This document shows, one piece after another, positions 1-8,679 of a DNA stretch of 64,000 nucleotides; position 1 is the stretch's first letter, and every line of letters begins with the position of its first letter. The position numbers and the translations under genes were made by a program. The notes under the pieces were generated by a model. The model did no database searches. It was not told where the DNA came from and saw only the letters and a program-made list of their open reading frames with translations. The stretch comes from CAG-826 sp964504595 (GTDB lineage Bacteria; Bacillota_I; Bacilli_A; RFN20; CAG-826): positions 5,520-69,519 of the forward strand of contig CAZDEE010000006.1 in assembly GCA_964504595.1 (NCBI GenBank), given 5' to 3'.

Positions 1-371
1 TTAACAGATAATTTCTTAGTTAATGTTCCATTACCTAAAATTTTAATGCCATCATATTCTTTACGAACAAGTCCTGCTTCTTTTAACAATGTTGGGGTGA
101 CTTCAACGCCATCTTCAAAGACTTCTAAGTCTCCGACATTGACAATTGCGTAATTAACACGTGAAACGTTATTAAAGCCACGTTTTGGTAAACGACGGAA
201 TAATGGGTTTTGTCCACCTTCAAAACCTAAGCGAACACCACCACCACTTCTAGCATTTTGACCTTTGTGTCCTTTGCCGGAAGTTTTGCCGTTTCCTGAT
301 CCAATACCACGACCAACGCGGAATGAATTCTTACGGGCTCCTTCTGTGTATCCGAGTTCATGCAATTTCAT
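1..371 (-). CDS. rplO: 50S ribosomal protein L15 (3' end outside window)
   Basis: L15 binds 23S rRNA late in large-subunit assembly. About 123 residues are visible of a family length near 145, so the C-terminus lies left of the window. The N-terminus MKLHELGYTEGARKNSFRVG and the Gly/Lys-rich GNGKTSGKGHKGQNARSGGG stretch are diagnostic. The ATG at 371 has a good AGGGAGGT site upstream. Only 44 bp separate it from rpsE, leaving no room for rpmD (L30), which sits between these two genes in Bacillus. Confidence 0.96.
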   Translation of the reverse strand, partial: MKLHELGYTEGARKNSFRVGRGIGSGNGKTSGKGHKGQNARSGGGVRLGFEGGQNPLFRRLPKRGFNNVSRVNYAIVNVGDLEVFEDGVEVTPTLLKEAGLVRKEYDGIKILGNGTLTKKLSV

Positions 372-415
372 ATTGTGCACCTCCCTAGTAATTTTTAAAT
401 GAATTGTAGCGCTAA

Positions 416-1003
416 TTATTTACGGAGCGCTTTAACTTGGCCATAGCTCTTTAATGCGAGAAGACCGGCGGCTGTTGCACGTAAAATATTAATTGGTTTA
501 CGAGCACCGTAAACTTTAGAATAAATATTCTTAACACCCGCTAATTCTAAGATAGCCCGGACTGGACCACCTGCGACGATTCCAGTACCTTCTGGAGCTG
601 GTTTTAAGAAAACTTTAGTTGCACCAAAGATTCCTTCAACTTCGTGAGGTATGGTATCACCTTTAACCATAGGGACACGGATCATATTTTTCTTAGCAGC
701 TTCAAGTGCTTTTTTAATTGCATCTGGTACTTCAGATGCTTTTCCTGTTCCGTAGCCGAATCTGCCTTTACCATCGCCGACAACAACGACAGCTGAGAAA
801 CGCATTTTACGTCCACCTTTAACGGTCTTTGAAACACGATTAATGGCAACAACACGTTCTTCATATTGTTTTTCTTGACGTTCTGGACGACGTCCACGAC
901 GTTCTCCACGATGTTCACCACGAGGGCGACGTTCTCCACGAGGAGCTTTTTCTGGAGTTTCTGTTGGTACTGCTTCTGCAGTTACTACTTTTTCTTCTGC
1001 CAT
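416..1003 (-). CDS. rpsE: 30S ribosomal protein S5
   Basis: S5 is a decoding-fidelity protein of the small subunit. The body from about residue 48 carries the S5 double-stranded-RNA-binding fold (ERVVAINRVSKTVKGGRKMR) and the C-terminal GGPVRAILELAGVKNIYSK motif. At 195 aa it is longer than the usual ~165 aa because of an N-terminal extension very rich in Arg, Glu and Gly (residues 20-47). AGGAGG precedes the ATG at 1003. It is an internal gene of the S10-spc operon. Confidence 0.97.
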   Translation of the reverse strand: MAEEKVVTAEAVPTETPEKAPRGERRPRGEHRGERRGRRPERQEKQYEERVVAINRVSKTVKGGRKMRFSAVVVVGDGKGRFGYGTGKASEVPDAIKKALEAAKKNMIRVPMVKGDTIPHEVEGIFGATKVFLKPAPEGTGIVAGGPVRAILELAGVKNIYSKVYGARKPINILRATAAGLLALKSYGQVKALRK

Positions 1004-1016
1004 AATTTACTTCCTC

Positions 1017-1373
1017 CTAGAATTTTAAGCCGGCTTCACGAGCGGCTTCTGCAACGGCTTTAACACGGCCGTGATAAATGTAACCTGAACGATCGAAGAC
1101 GATAGTTTCAATACCTGCTGCTAAAGCTTTCTTAGCAATATCAGTACCGACTGCACTAGCGGCTTCAATATTACCACCGTTATTTAATTTTAAAACGATG
1201 GATGATGAACTTACAAGTGTAACTCCATTCACATCATCGATAAGTTGAGCGTGAATGTGAGCATTTGAACGATAGACGCTTAAACGTGGGCATGTTGCGG
1301 TTCCGCTAATTTTAGCACGAACGCGAGCATGACGGCGTTGACGAACGACATTTTTAGATTGTTTTGTAATCAT
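1017..1373 (-). CDS. rplR: 50S ribosomal protein L18
   Basis: L18 is a 5S rRNA-binding protein of the central protuberance. Its 118 aa match the family length. Typical parts are the basic N-terminus (VRQRRHARVRAKISGTATCPRL), SVYRSNAHIHAQLIDD, and the C-terminal FDRSGYIYHGRVKAVAEAAR. The ATG at 1373 has TCCTCC (sense GGAGGA) just upstream. Fourteen bases separate it from rpsE. Confidence 0.97.
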   Translation of the reverse strand: MITKQSKNVVRQRRHARVRAKISGTATCPRLSVYRSNAHIHAQLIDDVNGVTLVSSSSIVLKLNNGGNIEAASAVGTDIAKKALAAGIETIVFDRSGYIYHGRVKAVAEAAREAGLKF

Positions 1374-1395
1374 ACTCTTTTCCTCCTCTTATCGA

Positions 1396-1938
1396 CTATT
1401 TCTTACCGGCGCGTTTACCTTCCTTGCGGATGATATGTTCGCCTCTATACATAATACCCTTACCCTTATATGGCTCTGGTTCTCTTACAGCACGAATTCT
1501 AGCAGCGGTTTGTCCGACAGCTTGACGATTTGTACCTTCAACGATAACTTCAGTAGCTGATTTACAGGTAATTGTAACTCCTTGATCAGGAGTAATAATA
1601 ACTTCGTGAGAATAACCGATATTTAATAATAAATCGGTACCTTTCATTTGAGCTCTGTAACCAATACCAACGATTACAAGTTCCTTTTTGAATCCTTCTG
1701 AAACGCCATTAACCATGTTGTTTAATAAAGCACGGGTTGTACCATGTAATGCTTTAGTTTGTTTTTCATCATTTGGACGTTTAACAGTTAATTCTGAACC
1801 ATTGATTTCATAAGTGAATAATGGACTAAATGTTGCACTTTCAGTACCTTTAGGACCTTTAACAACAACGGTATTATCATTCACTTCAACGGTTGTGCCT
1901 GCAGGTATATTAATAACCTTATGACCAATACGTGACAT
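1396..1938 (-). CDS. rplF: 50S ribosomal protein L6
   Basis: L6 lies near the factor-binding site of the large subunit. The open frame extends upstream, but the start is placed at the ATG at 1938 (MSRIGHKVINIPAG), which is the conserved L6 N-terminus and has AGGAGG at proper distance. The protein is 180 aa, the family length. The C-terminal signature EPYKGKGIMYRGEHIIRKEG is intact. Confidence 0.97.
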   Translation of the reverse strand: MSRIGHKVINIPAGTTVEVNDNTVVVKGPKGTESATFSPLFTYEINGSELTVKRPNDEKQTKALHGTTRALLNNMVNGVSEGFKKELVIVGIGYRAQMKGTDLLLNIGYSHEVIITPDQGVTITCKSATEVIVEGTNRQAVGQTAARIRAVREPEPYKGKGIMYRGEHIIRKEGKRAGKK

Positions 1939-1954
1939 TGTTTGTTTCCTCCTA

Positions 1955-2350
1955 CTACCAAACGTAAGCGATAACTTCTCCACCAACGCCTAATGCGCGG
2001 GCTTTCTTATCGCTCATAACTCCCTTGGATGTAGAAATGATTGCTATTCCTAATCCTTTTAATACGCGTGGGAGTTTATCTGCGGAAGCATTGACACGGA
2101 GACCTGGTTTAGAAATTTTCTTTAATCCAGAAATAACGCGAACGCCACCTTCTGCGTATTTTAATGTAATTGTAAGTTCTTTTTTGACTTCGCCAGTAAC
2201 AGCGTAATCAACGATGAATCCTTCTTCTTTTAAGATATCAGCAATCCGAACTTTCATCGTAGAACTTGGCATTGATACTGTTTCGTGACGCATAGCATTA
2301 GCGTTACGAATTCTTGTAAGCATATCTGCAATTGGATCTGTCATTACCAT
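1955..2350 (-). CDS. rpsH: 30S ribosomal protein S8
   Basis: S8 binds the central domain of 16S rRNA; in E. coli it represses the spc operon. The 131 aa include the N-terminus MTDPIADMLTRIRNANAMRH and the C-terminal STSKGVMSDKKARALGVGG. Two ATGs lie close together (2350 and 2344). The upstream one was chosen because AGGAGG at 2359-2364 is 8 nt from it and 14 nt from the other. Confidence 0.97.
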   Translation of the reverse strand: MVMTDPIADMLTRIRNANAMRHETVSMPSSTMKVRIADILKEEGFIVDYAVTGEVKKELTITLKYAEGGVRVISGLKKISKPGLRVNASADKLPRVLKGLGIAIISTSKGVMSDKKARALGVGGEVIAYVW

Positions 2351-2371
2351 ATTAATTTCCTCCTTCTAAGA

Positions 2372-2557
2372 TTACCAGCTGGACTTCTTCATACCTGGAA
2401 TTTCACCTTTATAAGCTAATTCACGGATACAAATTCTGCACAACTTAAATTTACGAATGACTGAGTGAGGACGTCCACAACGTTCACAACGTGTGTATTC
2501 TCTGACTTTAAATTTTTGTGGTCTTTGATATTTAGCGACCATTGATTTCTTTGCCAT
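2372..2557 (-). CDS. rpsN: 30S ribosomal protein S14, zinc-binding type
   Basis: S14 is a small head protein of the 30S subunit. At 61 aa this is the short C+ form: two CxxC pairs (CERC at residues 24-27 and CRIC at 40-43) form the zinc ribbon, and the tail GMKKSSW is typical. Its place between rplE and rpsH is the standard spc order. No zinc-independent paralogue is visible in the window. Confidence 0.97.
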   Translation of the reverse strand: MAKKSMVAKYQRPQKFKVREYTRCERCGRPHSVIRKFKLCRICIRELAYKGEIPGMKKSSW

Positions 2558-2575
2558 GTTTCTTTATCCTCCCTA

Positions 2576-3133
2576 CTATTTTTGGAACGGCATGCCGAGT
2601 AATTCAAGTAAGCTGTAAGCTTCTTCATCTGTACCAGCAGTCGTAACGATTACAATATCCATACCTCTGATTTTGCTAATTTTATCATAGTCAATTTCAG
2701 GGAAAATTAATTGTTCTTTGATGCCGAGGGTATAGTTACCACGACCATCAAAAGCATTCTTATTAACACCACGGAAGTCACGAACACGTGGAAGTGCGAT
2801 AGAAATCAATTTATCTAAGAATTCATACATACGAACTCCACGAAGAGTAACTTTACATCCGATAGGTTGTCCCTCACGAAGCTTAAAGCTTGCGATAGAT
2901 TTTTTAGCTTTTGTAATAACTGGTTTTTGTCCAGTGATTAAGGCTAATTCAGCAGCGGCATCATCAAGCATTTTGCTATTTGATGTAGCTTCACCAACAC
3001 CAATGTTGATAACAACTTTGACTAATGCTGGAGTTTGCATTGTTGAACTATAGCCATATTTTTGAAATAAAGCAGGTGCAACAACTTCAGCATATTTTTG
3101 TTGGAGACGATTTGCATATGTTTTGTTTGCCAT
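2576..3133 (-). CDS. rplE: 50S ribosomal protein L5
   Basis: L5 forms the 5S RNP with L18 and contacts P-site tRNA. It is 185 aa, close to the usual ~179. Recognisable segments are VVINIGVGEATSNSK, ITGQKPVITKAKKSIASFK and the C-terminal RGMDIVIVTTAGTDEEA. The ATG at 3133 follows an AGGAGG site. The gene lies 14 nt downstream of rplX. Confidence 0.97.
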   Translation of the reverse strand: MANKTYANRLQQKYAEVVAPALFQKYGYSSTMQTPALVKVVINIGVGEATSNSKMLDDAAAELALITGQKPVITKAKKSIASFKLREGQPIGCKVTLRGVRMYEFLDKLISIALPRVRDFRGVNKNAFDGRGNYTLGIKEQLIFPEIDYDKISKIRGMDIVIVTTAGTDEEAYSLLELLGMPFQK

Positions 3134-3147
3134 AATTTGCTACCTCC

Positions 3148-3462
3148 TTAGTCTAACTTATTGCCGGTTGATTTTGTTCTAGCAACACGAACTTTTTTGC
3201 CTTTAACAACTTTAATACCGACACGAGTACCTTTCTTTGTTTTTGGATCGATGAGAGCAACATTGCTAGCATCGATTGGTGCATAGATATCAACGATTGT
3301 TCCTTCTGGATTTTGTTGAGTTGGTTTTCTATGCTTTTTACGAACGTTAATTCCTTCAACAACTACTTTGTTAAGACTTGGATAAGCTCTTTGAACTAAA
3401 CCAGTCTTACCTTTATAGGAGCCAGAAATAACGATTACTTTATCACCTTTTTTGATTTTCAT
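3148..3462 (-). CDS. rplX: 50S ribosomal protein L24
   Basis: L24 is an assembly-initiating protein near the peptide exit tunnel. The 104 aa start with the KOW motif (MKIKKGDKVIVISGSYKGKT, residues 1-20), followed by the VEGINVRKKHRKPTQQNPEG loop. The basic C-terminus and the position between rplN and rplE are standard. Confidence 0.97.
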   Translation of the reverse strand: MKIKKGDKVIVISGSYKGKTGLVQRAYPSLNKVVVEGINVRKKHRKPTQQNPEGTIVDIYAPIDASNVALIDPKTKKGTRVGIKVVKGKKVRVARTKSTGNKLD

Positions 3463-3474
3463 TGTTTTTTCCTC

Positions 3475-3849
3475 CTATAAAACTTCTGGTGCTAAGGAGA
3501 TGATCTTCATAAACTTATCTCCTTTTTCACGTAATTCACGTGCGACTGGTCCAAAGACACGAGTACCTTTTGGTGTACCATCATCATTGATAACAACACA
3601 AGCATTGTCATCAAAACGAACGGTTGAACCATCTGCACGATTAACTGCTTTTGCAACACGAACGATGACACATTTAACAACATCACCTTTTTTAACTTTT
3701 GCATTTGGGGTTGCATCTTTAACAGCACATAAGACAACATCGCCTAATGAAGCTGATTTAACTTTTGAACCACCATAAATACGGAAGACGCGGACTGAAC
3801 GTGCGCCACTGTTATCTGCGACAACAAGATTTGTTTCTGTTTGAATCAT
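3475..3849 (-). CDS. rplN: 50S ribosomal protein L14
   Basis: L14 sits at the subunit interface, where the silencing factor RsfS binds in other bacteria. It has 124 aa (family ~122). The start MIQTETNLVVADNSGARSVR and the stretches GDVVLCAVKDATPN, VVIND and GTRVFGPVARELR are the canonical L14 barrel. It is an internal gene of the operon with a good ribosome-binding site. Confidence 0.97.
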   Translation of the reverse strand: MIQTETNLVVADNSGARSVRVFRIYGGSKVKSASLGDVVLCAVKDATPNAKVKKGDVVKCVIVRVAKAVNRADGSTVRFDDNACVVINDDGTPKGTRVFGPVARELREKGDKFMKIISLAPEVL

Positions 3850-3871
3850 ATCTTACGTTCCTCCTTATATA

Positions 3872-4135
3872 TTAGTCTTCAATCGCCTTTGTTACGATTT
3901 CAACAAGGCGGAAGCGTTTGGTTGCTGATAAAGGACGAGTTTCCATAATGGTAACAACGTCGCCTTTCTTTGCGATATTGTTTTCATCATGTGCTTTGTA
4001 CTTTTTAGCATATTTAACACGTTTACCATATTTAGCGTGTTTTTTATGTGTTTCAATTAAGACAGTGATTGTCTTATCCATTTTATCGGAGACAACGACT
4101 CCTTTTAAAACTCTACGAGTATTTCTATCTGACAT
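3872..4135 (-). CDS. rpsQ: 30S ribosomal protein S17
   Basis: S17 is a primary 16S rRNA-binding protein with an OB fold. It has 87 aa. Seen are RVLKGVVVSDKMDKTITVLI near the N-terminus, the HAKYGKRVKYAKKYKAHDE loop and the C-terminal METRPLSATKRFRLVEIV. It sits 13 nt after rpmC. Confidence 0.97.
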   Translation of the reverse strand: MSDRNTRRVLKGVVVSDKMDKTITVLIETHKKHAKYGKRVKYAKKYKAHDENNIAKKGDVVTIMETRPLSATKRFRLVEIVTKAIED

Positions 4136-4148
4136 GAATCTTTACCTC

Positions 4149-4346
4149 CTACTTAATGCCAAGTTCACGTTCACGAATTACTGTATAAATACGAGCAATG
4201 TCTTTGCGAGCTTGAGTCATTGTTTTACCGTTTTCTAATTGACCAACGGCTTGTTTGCGGCGAGCTTCGAATAATTGTTCTTTAAGTTCATAGACTTTTG
4301 CATGAAGTTCTTCAGTGGTCATTTCTCTAATTTCCTTAATTTTCAT
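4149..4346 (-). CDS. rpmC: 50S ribosomal protein L29
   Basis: L29 is a small helical protein at the exit tunnel next to L23. At 65 aa it matches family length, with the two-helix pattern EIREMTTEELHAKVYELKEQ and KTMTQARKDIARIYTVIRER. Only two bases separate it from the stop of rplP, suggesting tight coupling. Confidence 0.96.
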   Translation of the reverse strand: MKIKEIREMTTEELHAKVYELKEQLFEARRKQAVGQLENGKTMTQARKDIARIYTVIRERELGIK

Positions 4347-4348
4347 AA

Positions 4349-4759
4349 CTATTCTCCTTTCGCGATAACTTTACATTTAATTGGGAGTTTGTAGGATGCT
4401 AAGCGAAGTGCTTCACGTGCATCAGCTTCAGGAACTCCACCAATTTCGAACATAACGCGTCCAGTCTTAACGACTGCGACCCATGATTCTGGTGAACCTT
4501 TACCAGAACCCATACGTACTTCAGCTGGTTTTTTAGTTTTGGCTAAATGTGGATAAATACGAATCCAAATTTGTCCAGTTCTTTTTGTATATCTTGATAA
4601 AACGATACGAGCCGCTTCTATTTGACGGTTTGTAATCCAATTACCAGATACTGCTTGGAGACCGAATTCACCGAATGAAACTTCGTTTCCGGCCTTAGAA
4701 TTACCTTCATATTTAATACTATGAGGTCTTCTATACTTAACTCTCTTTGGTTGTAACAT
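4349..4759 (-). CDS. rplP: 50S ribosomal protein L16
   Basis: L16 lies near the peptidyl-transferase and A-site region. The 136 aa start MLQPKRVKYRRPHSIKYEG and contain the conserved QIWIRIYPHLAKTKKPAEVR and MGSGKGSPESWVAVV segments. It follows rpsC after 6 nt. Confidence 0.97.
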   Translation of the reverse strand: MLQPKRVKYRRPHSIKYEGNSKAGNEVSFGEFGLQAVSGNWITNRQIEAARIVLSRYTKRTGQIWIRIYPHLAKTKKPAEVRMGSGKGSPESWVAVVKTGRVMFEIGGVPEADAREALRLASYKLPIKCKVIAKGE

Positions 4760-4765
4760 AGTGAA

Positions 4766-5434
4766 TTATTCTCCTTTCTTTTCTTTTTTGGTTGGGAGAA
4801 TTTCTCCACGACAAATCCAAACTTTGCAGCCTAAACGACCATAAGTGGTGTGGGCTTCTGCAAGTGCATAATCGATGTCGCTACGAAGAGTATGAAGAGG
4901 AATAATTCCTTCGTGATAACCTTCGCTACGAGCGATATCAGCACCAGCAAGACGTCCGGAAATAAGTGTCTTACAACCTTTTGCGCCTGCTTTACGAACT
5001 CTTTGAATTGCTTTCTTTTGTACGGAACGGAAAGAAGCACGTTCTTCGAGTTGTTTAGCAATTGTTTGAGCAACTAATGTTGCATCTAAATCTGGATTTT
5101 TAACTTCAGCAACGCTGACTTTTAATTCAGACCCTTTAACGATTTTTGCGAGTTGCTTTTTAAGTGCGTTAATATTTGCGCCATCTTGTCCAATAACAAC
5201 ACCTGGACGAGCGACAAATACTGTAACATTAACGATGTGACCTTTATCGGTCTTAATTCTTTCAATATCAACATGTGAAAGAAGAGCATCTTTTAATTTA
5301 GCACTTAAGAATTTACGAATCTTAATATCTTCGTGTAAGAAGTTGGCATAATCTTGTTTTGAAGCATACCATCTGGAATTCCAATCGCGGATAATTCCAA
5401 CACGCATACCAACTGGATTAACTTTTTGTCCCAT
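4766..5434 (-). CDS. rpsC: 30S ribosomal protein S3
   Basis: S3 forms part of the mRNA entry channel. The 222 aa begin MGQKVNPVGMRVGIIRDWNS. The KH domain motif VVIGQDGANINALKKQL lies near residues 80-96, and the C-terminal domain carries GCKTLISGRLAGADIARSEG. The length is normal and the gene follows rplV after 14 nt. Confidence 0.97.
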   Translation of the reverse strand: MGQKVNPVGMRVGIIRDWNSRWYASKQDYANFLHEDIKIRKFLSAKLKDALLSHVDIERIKTDKGHIVNVTVFVARPGVVIGQDGANINALKKQLAKIVKGSELKVSVAEVKNPDLDATLVAQTIAKQLEERASFRSVQKKAIQRVRKAGAKGCKTLISGRLAGADIARSEGYHEGIIPLHTLRSDIDYALAEAHTTYGRLGCKVWICRGEILPTKKEKKGE

Positions 5435-5448
5435 GATTACTTACCTCC

Positions 5449-5781
5449 TTACCTTTCTTTAATAACACATGTAATGTGTGATGTTCTTTTAATAATACTT
5501 GACGCTGAGCCCTTAGCACGTGGCATAAAACGTTTTAAACGTGGTCCATCATTTGCATAGATAGCGGCAATATATAATTCTGATTCATCCATACCGTTGT
5601 TGTTAATTGCATTAGCGGCTGCGGATTTAATCAATTTTGCTACGATTGGTGTAGCGGATTTGTTGAGATTAGCTAAGATGCCAAGAGCATCATTAACATT
5701 TTTGCCACGGACAAGATCAATGACCAAGCGGGCTTTTCTTGGAGTAATTCTAACTCCGGTAACTGTTGCTTTTGCTTCCAT
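5449..5781 (-). CDS. rplV: 50S ribosomal protein L22
   Basis: L22 lines the exit tunnel with L4. It has 110 aa, starting MEAKATVTGVRITPRKARLV. The tunnel-loop region PRLKRFMPRAKGSASSIIKR and the end SHITCVIKE are typical. No deletion is seen in the beta-hairpin loop that is mutated in macrolide-resistant strains of other species. Confidence 0.97.
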   Translation of the reverse strand: MEAKATVTGVRITPRKARLVIDLVRGKNVNDALGILANLNKSATPIVAKLIKSAAANAINNNGMDESELYIAAIYANDGPRLKRFMPRAKGSASSIIKRTSHITCVIKER

Positions 5782-5792
5782 TGTTCTTCTCC

Positions 5793-6086
5793 TTATTTAT
5801 TTGCATGAGCAGCTTTATCTTCTGCTGTATGTCCGGTATGTCCGGTATAGGTACGAGTTGGAGCGAATTCGCCTAATTTGTGACCAACCATATCTTCTGT
5901 AACATAAACGGTAATGTGTTCATGACCATTATAGACAGCGAATGTGTGTTCGATGAATTGTGGGAAAATAACACTTCTTCTTGACCATGTTTTAATAACT
6001 TCTTTTTTACCTGATGCATTGAGAGCTTCAACTTTTTTCATTAAGTGAGCATCAACGAAAGGTCCTTTTTTCAAACTACGAGCCAT
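5793..6086 (-). CDS. rpsS: 30S ribosomal protein S19
   Basis: S19 is a head protein pairing with S13. It has 97 aa against a usual 92-93. Seen are MARSLKKGPFVDAHLMKKVE, TWSRRSVIFPQFIEHTFAVY and MVGHKLGEFAPTRTYTGHTG. The short C-terminal tail after GHTG accounts for the extra residues. Confidence 0.97.
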   Translation of the reverse strand: MARSLKKGPFVDAHLMKKVEALNASGKKEVIKTWSRRSVIFPQFIEHTFAVYNGHEHITVYVTEDMVGHKLGEFAPTRTYTGHTGHTAEDKAAHANK

Positions 6087-6107
6087 GTCTTGTTTTCCTC
6101 CTTTTCC

Positions 6108-6941
6108 CTATTTACCATTACGACGTCTGACAATGAGACGTGTAGATGCTTTCTTGGTACGTCTTGTCTTGACACCTAAAGCACGTTTTCCCCATGGGGT
6201 TCTTGGTGCATCACGTCCGACTGGACACTTACCTTCACCACCGCCGTGTGGGTGATCATTTGGGTTCATAACAGAACCACGAACTGTTGGGCGGGTACCT
6301 AACCAGCGGGTTTTACCAGCCTTACCTAAGTTAATTAAGCTATAATCTTCATTTCCAACAATTCCGATTGTTGCGCGGCATGTTGCTAAAACTTTACGAA
6401 CTTCACCGCTTGCTAAACGGATAGTAACGTATTTTCCTTCTTTACCTAAGATTTGAGCACTTGTACCAGCAGCACGGCATAATTGACCGCCTTTTCCTGG
6501 ATAAAGTTCAACGTTGTGAACAAATGTACCTTCTGGAATGTTTGCGAGTAATAAAGCATTACCAACTTTAATATCAACATTGTCTCCAGAAATAATTTTG
6601 TCACCAACTTTTAAATCTTTTGGTGCGATGATATAGCGTTTTTCTCCATCCTTATAATTAATTAAGCAAATATTTGCGTTACGATTTGGATCGTATTCAA
6701 TTGTTGCGACGGTTCCGATGATATCATCTTTATTTCTCTTGAAATCAATAATACGATAGCGGCGTTTATGTCCTCCACCAATGTGACGAGTTGTAATCGC
6801 GCCGGTGTTATTACGTCCACCTGTTTTAGAAAGATTAACTAATAAACTTTTCTCAGGAGTAGTGCATGTGATTTCTTCGAATGTCGCGTTTGTCATATGA
6901 CGACGAGATGGTGTCGTCGGTTTATAAGTTCTAATTGACAT
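6108..6941 (-). CDS. rplB: 50S ribosomal protein L2
   Basis: L2 is needed for peptidyl-transferase activity and subunit joining. The 277 aa start MSIRTYKPTTPSRRHMTNA. The conserved GSVMNPNDHPHGGGEGKCP motif, which carries the key histidine, is intact near residues 220-240, followed by PWGKRALGVKTRRTKK. This is the longest gene of the ribosomal block. Confidence 0.98.
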   Translation of the reverse strand: MSIRTYKPTTPSRRHMTNATFEEITCTTPEKSLLVNLSKTGGRNNTGAITTRHIGGGHKRRYRIIDFKRNKDDIIGTVATIEYDPNRNANICLINYKDGEKRYIIAPKDLKVGDKIISGDNVDIKVGNALLLANIPEGTFVHNVELYPGKGGQLCRAAGTSAQILGKEGKYVTIRLASGEVRKVLATCRATIGIVGNEDYSLINLGKAGKTRWLGTRPTVRGSVMNPNDHPHGGGEGKCPVGRDAPRTPWGKRALGVKTRRTKKASTRLIVRRRNGK

Positions 6942-6978
6942 TTTTCTATTCTCCTATATTTTTGCCTCTTTCTTGGGC

Positions 6979-7320
6979 TTATTCCTTAAATAAATCTAAT
7001 GCTTCGCCTTCAGCTAAAGTAATGATTGCTTTTTTATAAGCTGGAACACTACCTTCATAACGGCCAGCACGTTTTGCTTTTGAACGGACATGAATAATTG
7101 TCACGTTATCAGCTTTAACTTGGAAGATTGATTCAAAAGCTAATTTAACTTCAGTTCTATTTGCTTTTGGAGCAACTTCAAATGTAACTTTATTTTCTTC
7201 TTGCATTAATTTCATTGTCTTTTCAGTAATAACTGGACGAATGATAACATCGAAGCTTTTAACTGTTGGTTTTGTAAAGCGACTTTTTGGGGCTTCGACA
7301 ACTTTCTTTGTTCTTGCCAT
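6979..7320 (-). CDS. rplW: 50S ribosomal protein L23
   Basis: L23 is the docking site for signal recognition particle and trigger factor. It has 113 aa with SFDVIIRPVITEKTMKLMQE near residue 25 and the long loop VRSKAKRAGRYEGSVPAYKK. The first ~20 residues (MARTKKVVEAPKSRFTKPTV) extend beyond the usual start. The ATG overlaps the stop of rplD by one base (TAATG), which implies coupled translation. Confidence 0.96.
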   Translation of the reverse strand: MARTKKVVEAPKSRFTKPTVKSFDVIIRPVITEKTMKLMQEENKVTFEVAPKANRTEVKLAFESIFQVKADNVTIIHVRSKAKRAGRYEGSVPAYKKAIITLAEGEALDLFKE

Positions 7321-7964
7321 TAATTAAGTCCTCCTTCTAATGCTTTGATTGCGCCTTTTGTAAAGACAACACAATCTGCATTTAACAAATCATAAACGCT
7401 AACATTATCAGTTCCAACGATTAAGACACTTGGAATATTACGTGCGCTTAAGAATAAATTTTCATTAGCTTCATCTAAAACTAATAAAACTTTACCATTA
7501 GCGTTGATCTTGGATAAGATTTCAACAACTGTAGAAGTTTTTGGAGCTTCAAGTTTGAATCCATCAACAACGATAATTCCGTTTTCAGCACGTTTACTTG
7601 ATAATGCTGAACGTAAAGCTAAGCGATGAGCTTCTTTATTCATTGATAATTTATAGTTTTGATTACCAGCTGGGCCAAAGACGCAACCGCCGCCTCTCCA
7701 TAATGGGGAGCGGGATGAACCTGCACGAGCACGACCTGTGCCCTTTTGACGCCATGGCTTTTTACCACCGCCACTAACTTCATCACGACGTAATGTTTTT
7801 GCAGTAGCTTGGCGCATGTTTGCTTGATAAACTTGAACAGCATCAAACATAACTTGTTTATTTGGTTCAATTCCAAAGACGTTAAGTGAAACTAAAACTT
7901 TGGAAATTTTTTCACCATCTTGGTTTAAGACTGGTAAAGTAACTGATTTTGCTTTTTCTGCCAT
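7320..7964 (-). CDS. rplD: 50S ribosomal protein L4
   Basis: L4 reaches into the exit tunnel. In E. coli it also represses the S10 operon; whether it does so here is unknown. The 214 aa contain the tunnel loop KPWRQKGTGRARAGSSRSPL with WRGGG following. The start MAEKAKSVTLPVLNQDGEKI is consistent with an AGGAGA site upstream. Confidence 0.97.
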   Translation of the reverse strand: MAEKAKSVTLPVLNQDGEKISKVLVSLNVFGIEPNKQVMFDAVQVYQANMRQATAKTLRRDEVSGGGKKPWRQKGTGRARAGSSRSPLWRGGGCVFGPAGNQNYKLSMNKEAHRLALRSALSSKRAENGIIVVDGFKLEAPKTSTVVEILSKINANGKVLLVLDEANENLFLSARNIPSVLIVGTDNVSVYDLLNADCVVFTKGAIKALEGGLN

Positions 7965-7984
7965 AATTGTTCTCCTTTCCGATC

Positions 7985-8665
7985 TTATTCTGCATCATGG
8001 TTAACAAGAGTCTTAACGACTTCTGCTTTACCACGTAATGCTTTAATTGCGCTGCGAATGGTAACGATTGATTTTGTTGCACCTGGAACAGCACCTTTAA
8101 CTAAAATTGCATTGCGGCTTAGATCAACACCAACGATAACAAGATTTAAAACTGTACATCCTTTATCTCCGTGGTGACCAGCAGCTTTCTTTCCTGGATG
8201 GATACGGTTATTAGTTCTACCAGTAGTGGCATATGAACCAGCACCTCTATGATATCCAGAACCATGTCCTTTTGGTCCGATTGTGAAATGCCAACGTTTA
8301 ATAGCACCGGTAAATCCTTTACCTTTGCTTGTTCCGATTACATCAACACGTTCTCCAACTTGGAAAATGTCACATGTAATGGTATCACCTAAGGCATATT
8401 TCATCATTTCATCGCCCTTAAGTTCTTTTAAAACATACTTAGGAGTTGTGCCTGCTTTGGCGAAAATTCCTTTTTCTGCTTTGTTAGCGCGATGTTCTTT
8501 CATTTCTTCATAGCCGACTTGAACAGCTTCATAACCATCGTTTTCAACTGTCTTAACTTGTGTAACTACGTTTGGTAAGACTTCGATAACTGTAACTGGA
8601 TACATTGTGCCATCTTCTGCGAAGACTTGGGTCATTCCCATTTTTCTTCCTACGATTGCTTTCAT
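7985..8665 (-). CDS. rplC: 50S ribosomal protein L3
   Basis: L3 nucleates large-subunit assembly. The 226 aa start MKAIVGRKMGMTQVFAEDGT. The GKGFTGAIKRWHF and GPKGHGSGYHRGAGS motifs, the latter holding the glutamine/histidine-rich loop near the catalytic centre, are present. It follows rpsJ after 14 nt. Confidence 0.97.
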   Translation of the reverse strand: MKAIVGRKMGMTQVFAEDGTMYPVTVIEVLPNVVTQVKTVENDGYEAVQVGYEEMKEHRANKAEKGIFAKAGTTPKYVLKELKGDEMMKYALGDTITCDIFQVGERVDVIGTSKGKGFTGAIKRWHFTIGPKGHGSGYHRGAGSYATTGRTNNRIHPGKKAAGHHGDKGCTVLNLVIVGVDLSRNAILVKGAVPGATKSIVTIRSAIKALRGKAEVVKTLVNHDAE

Positions 8666-8679
8666 GACATCTTACCTCC

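Noticed and set aside
682..1063. Open frames opposite or inside rpsE
   Set aside because: They are out-of-frame shadows of the Arg-rich coding sequence, without ribosome-binding sites or recognisable products.
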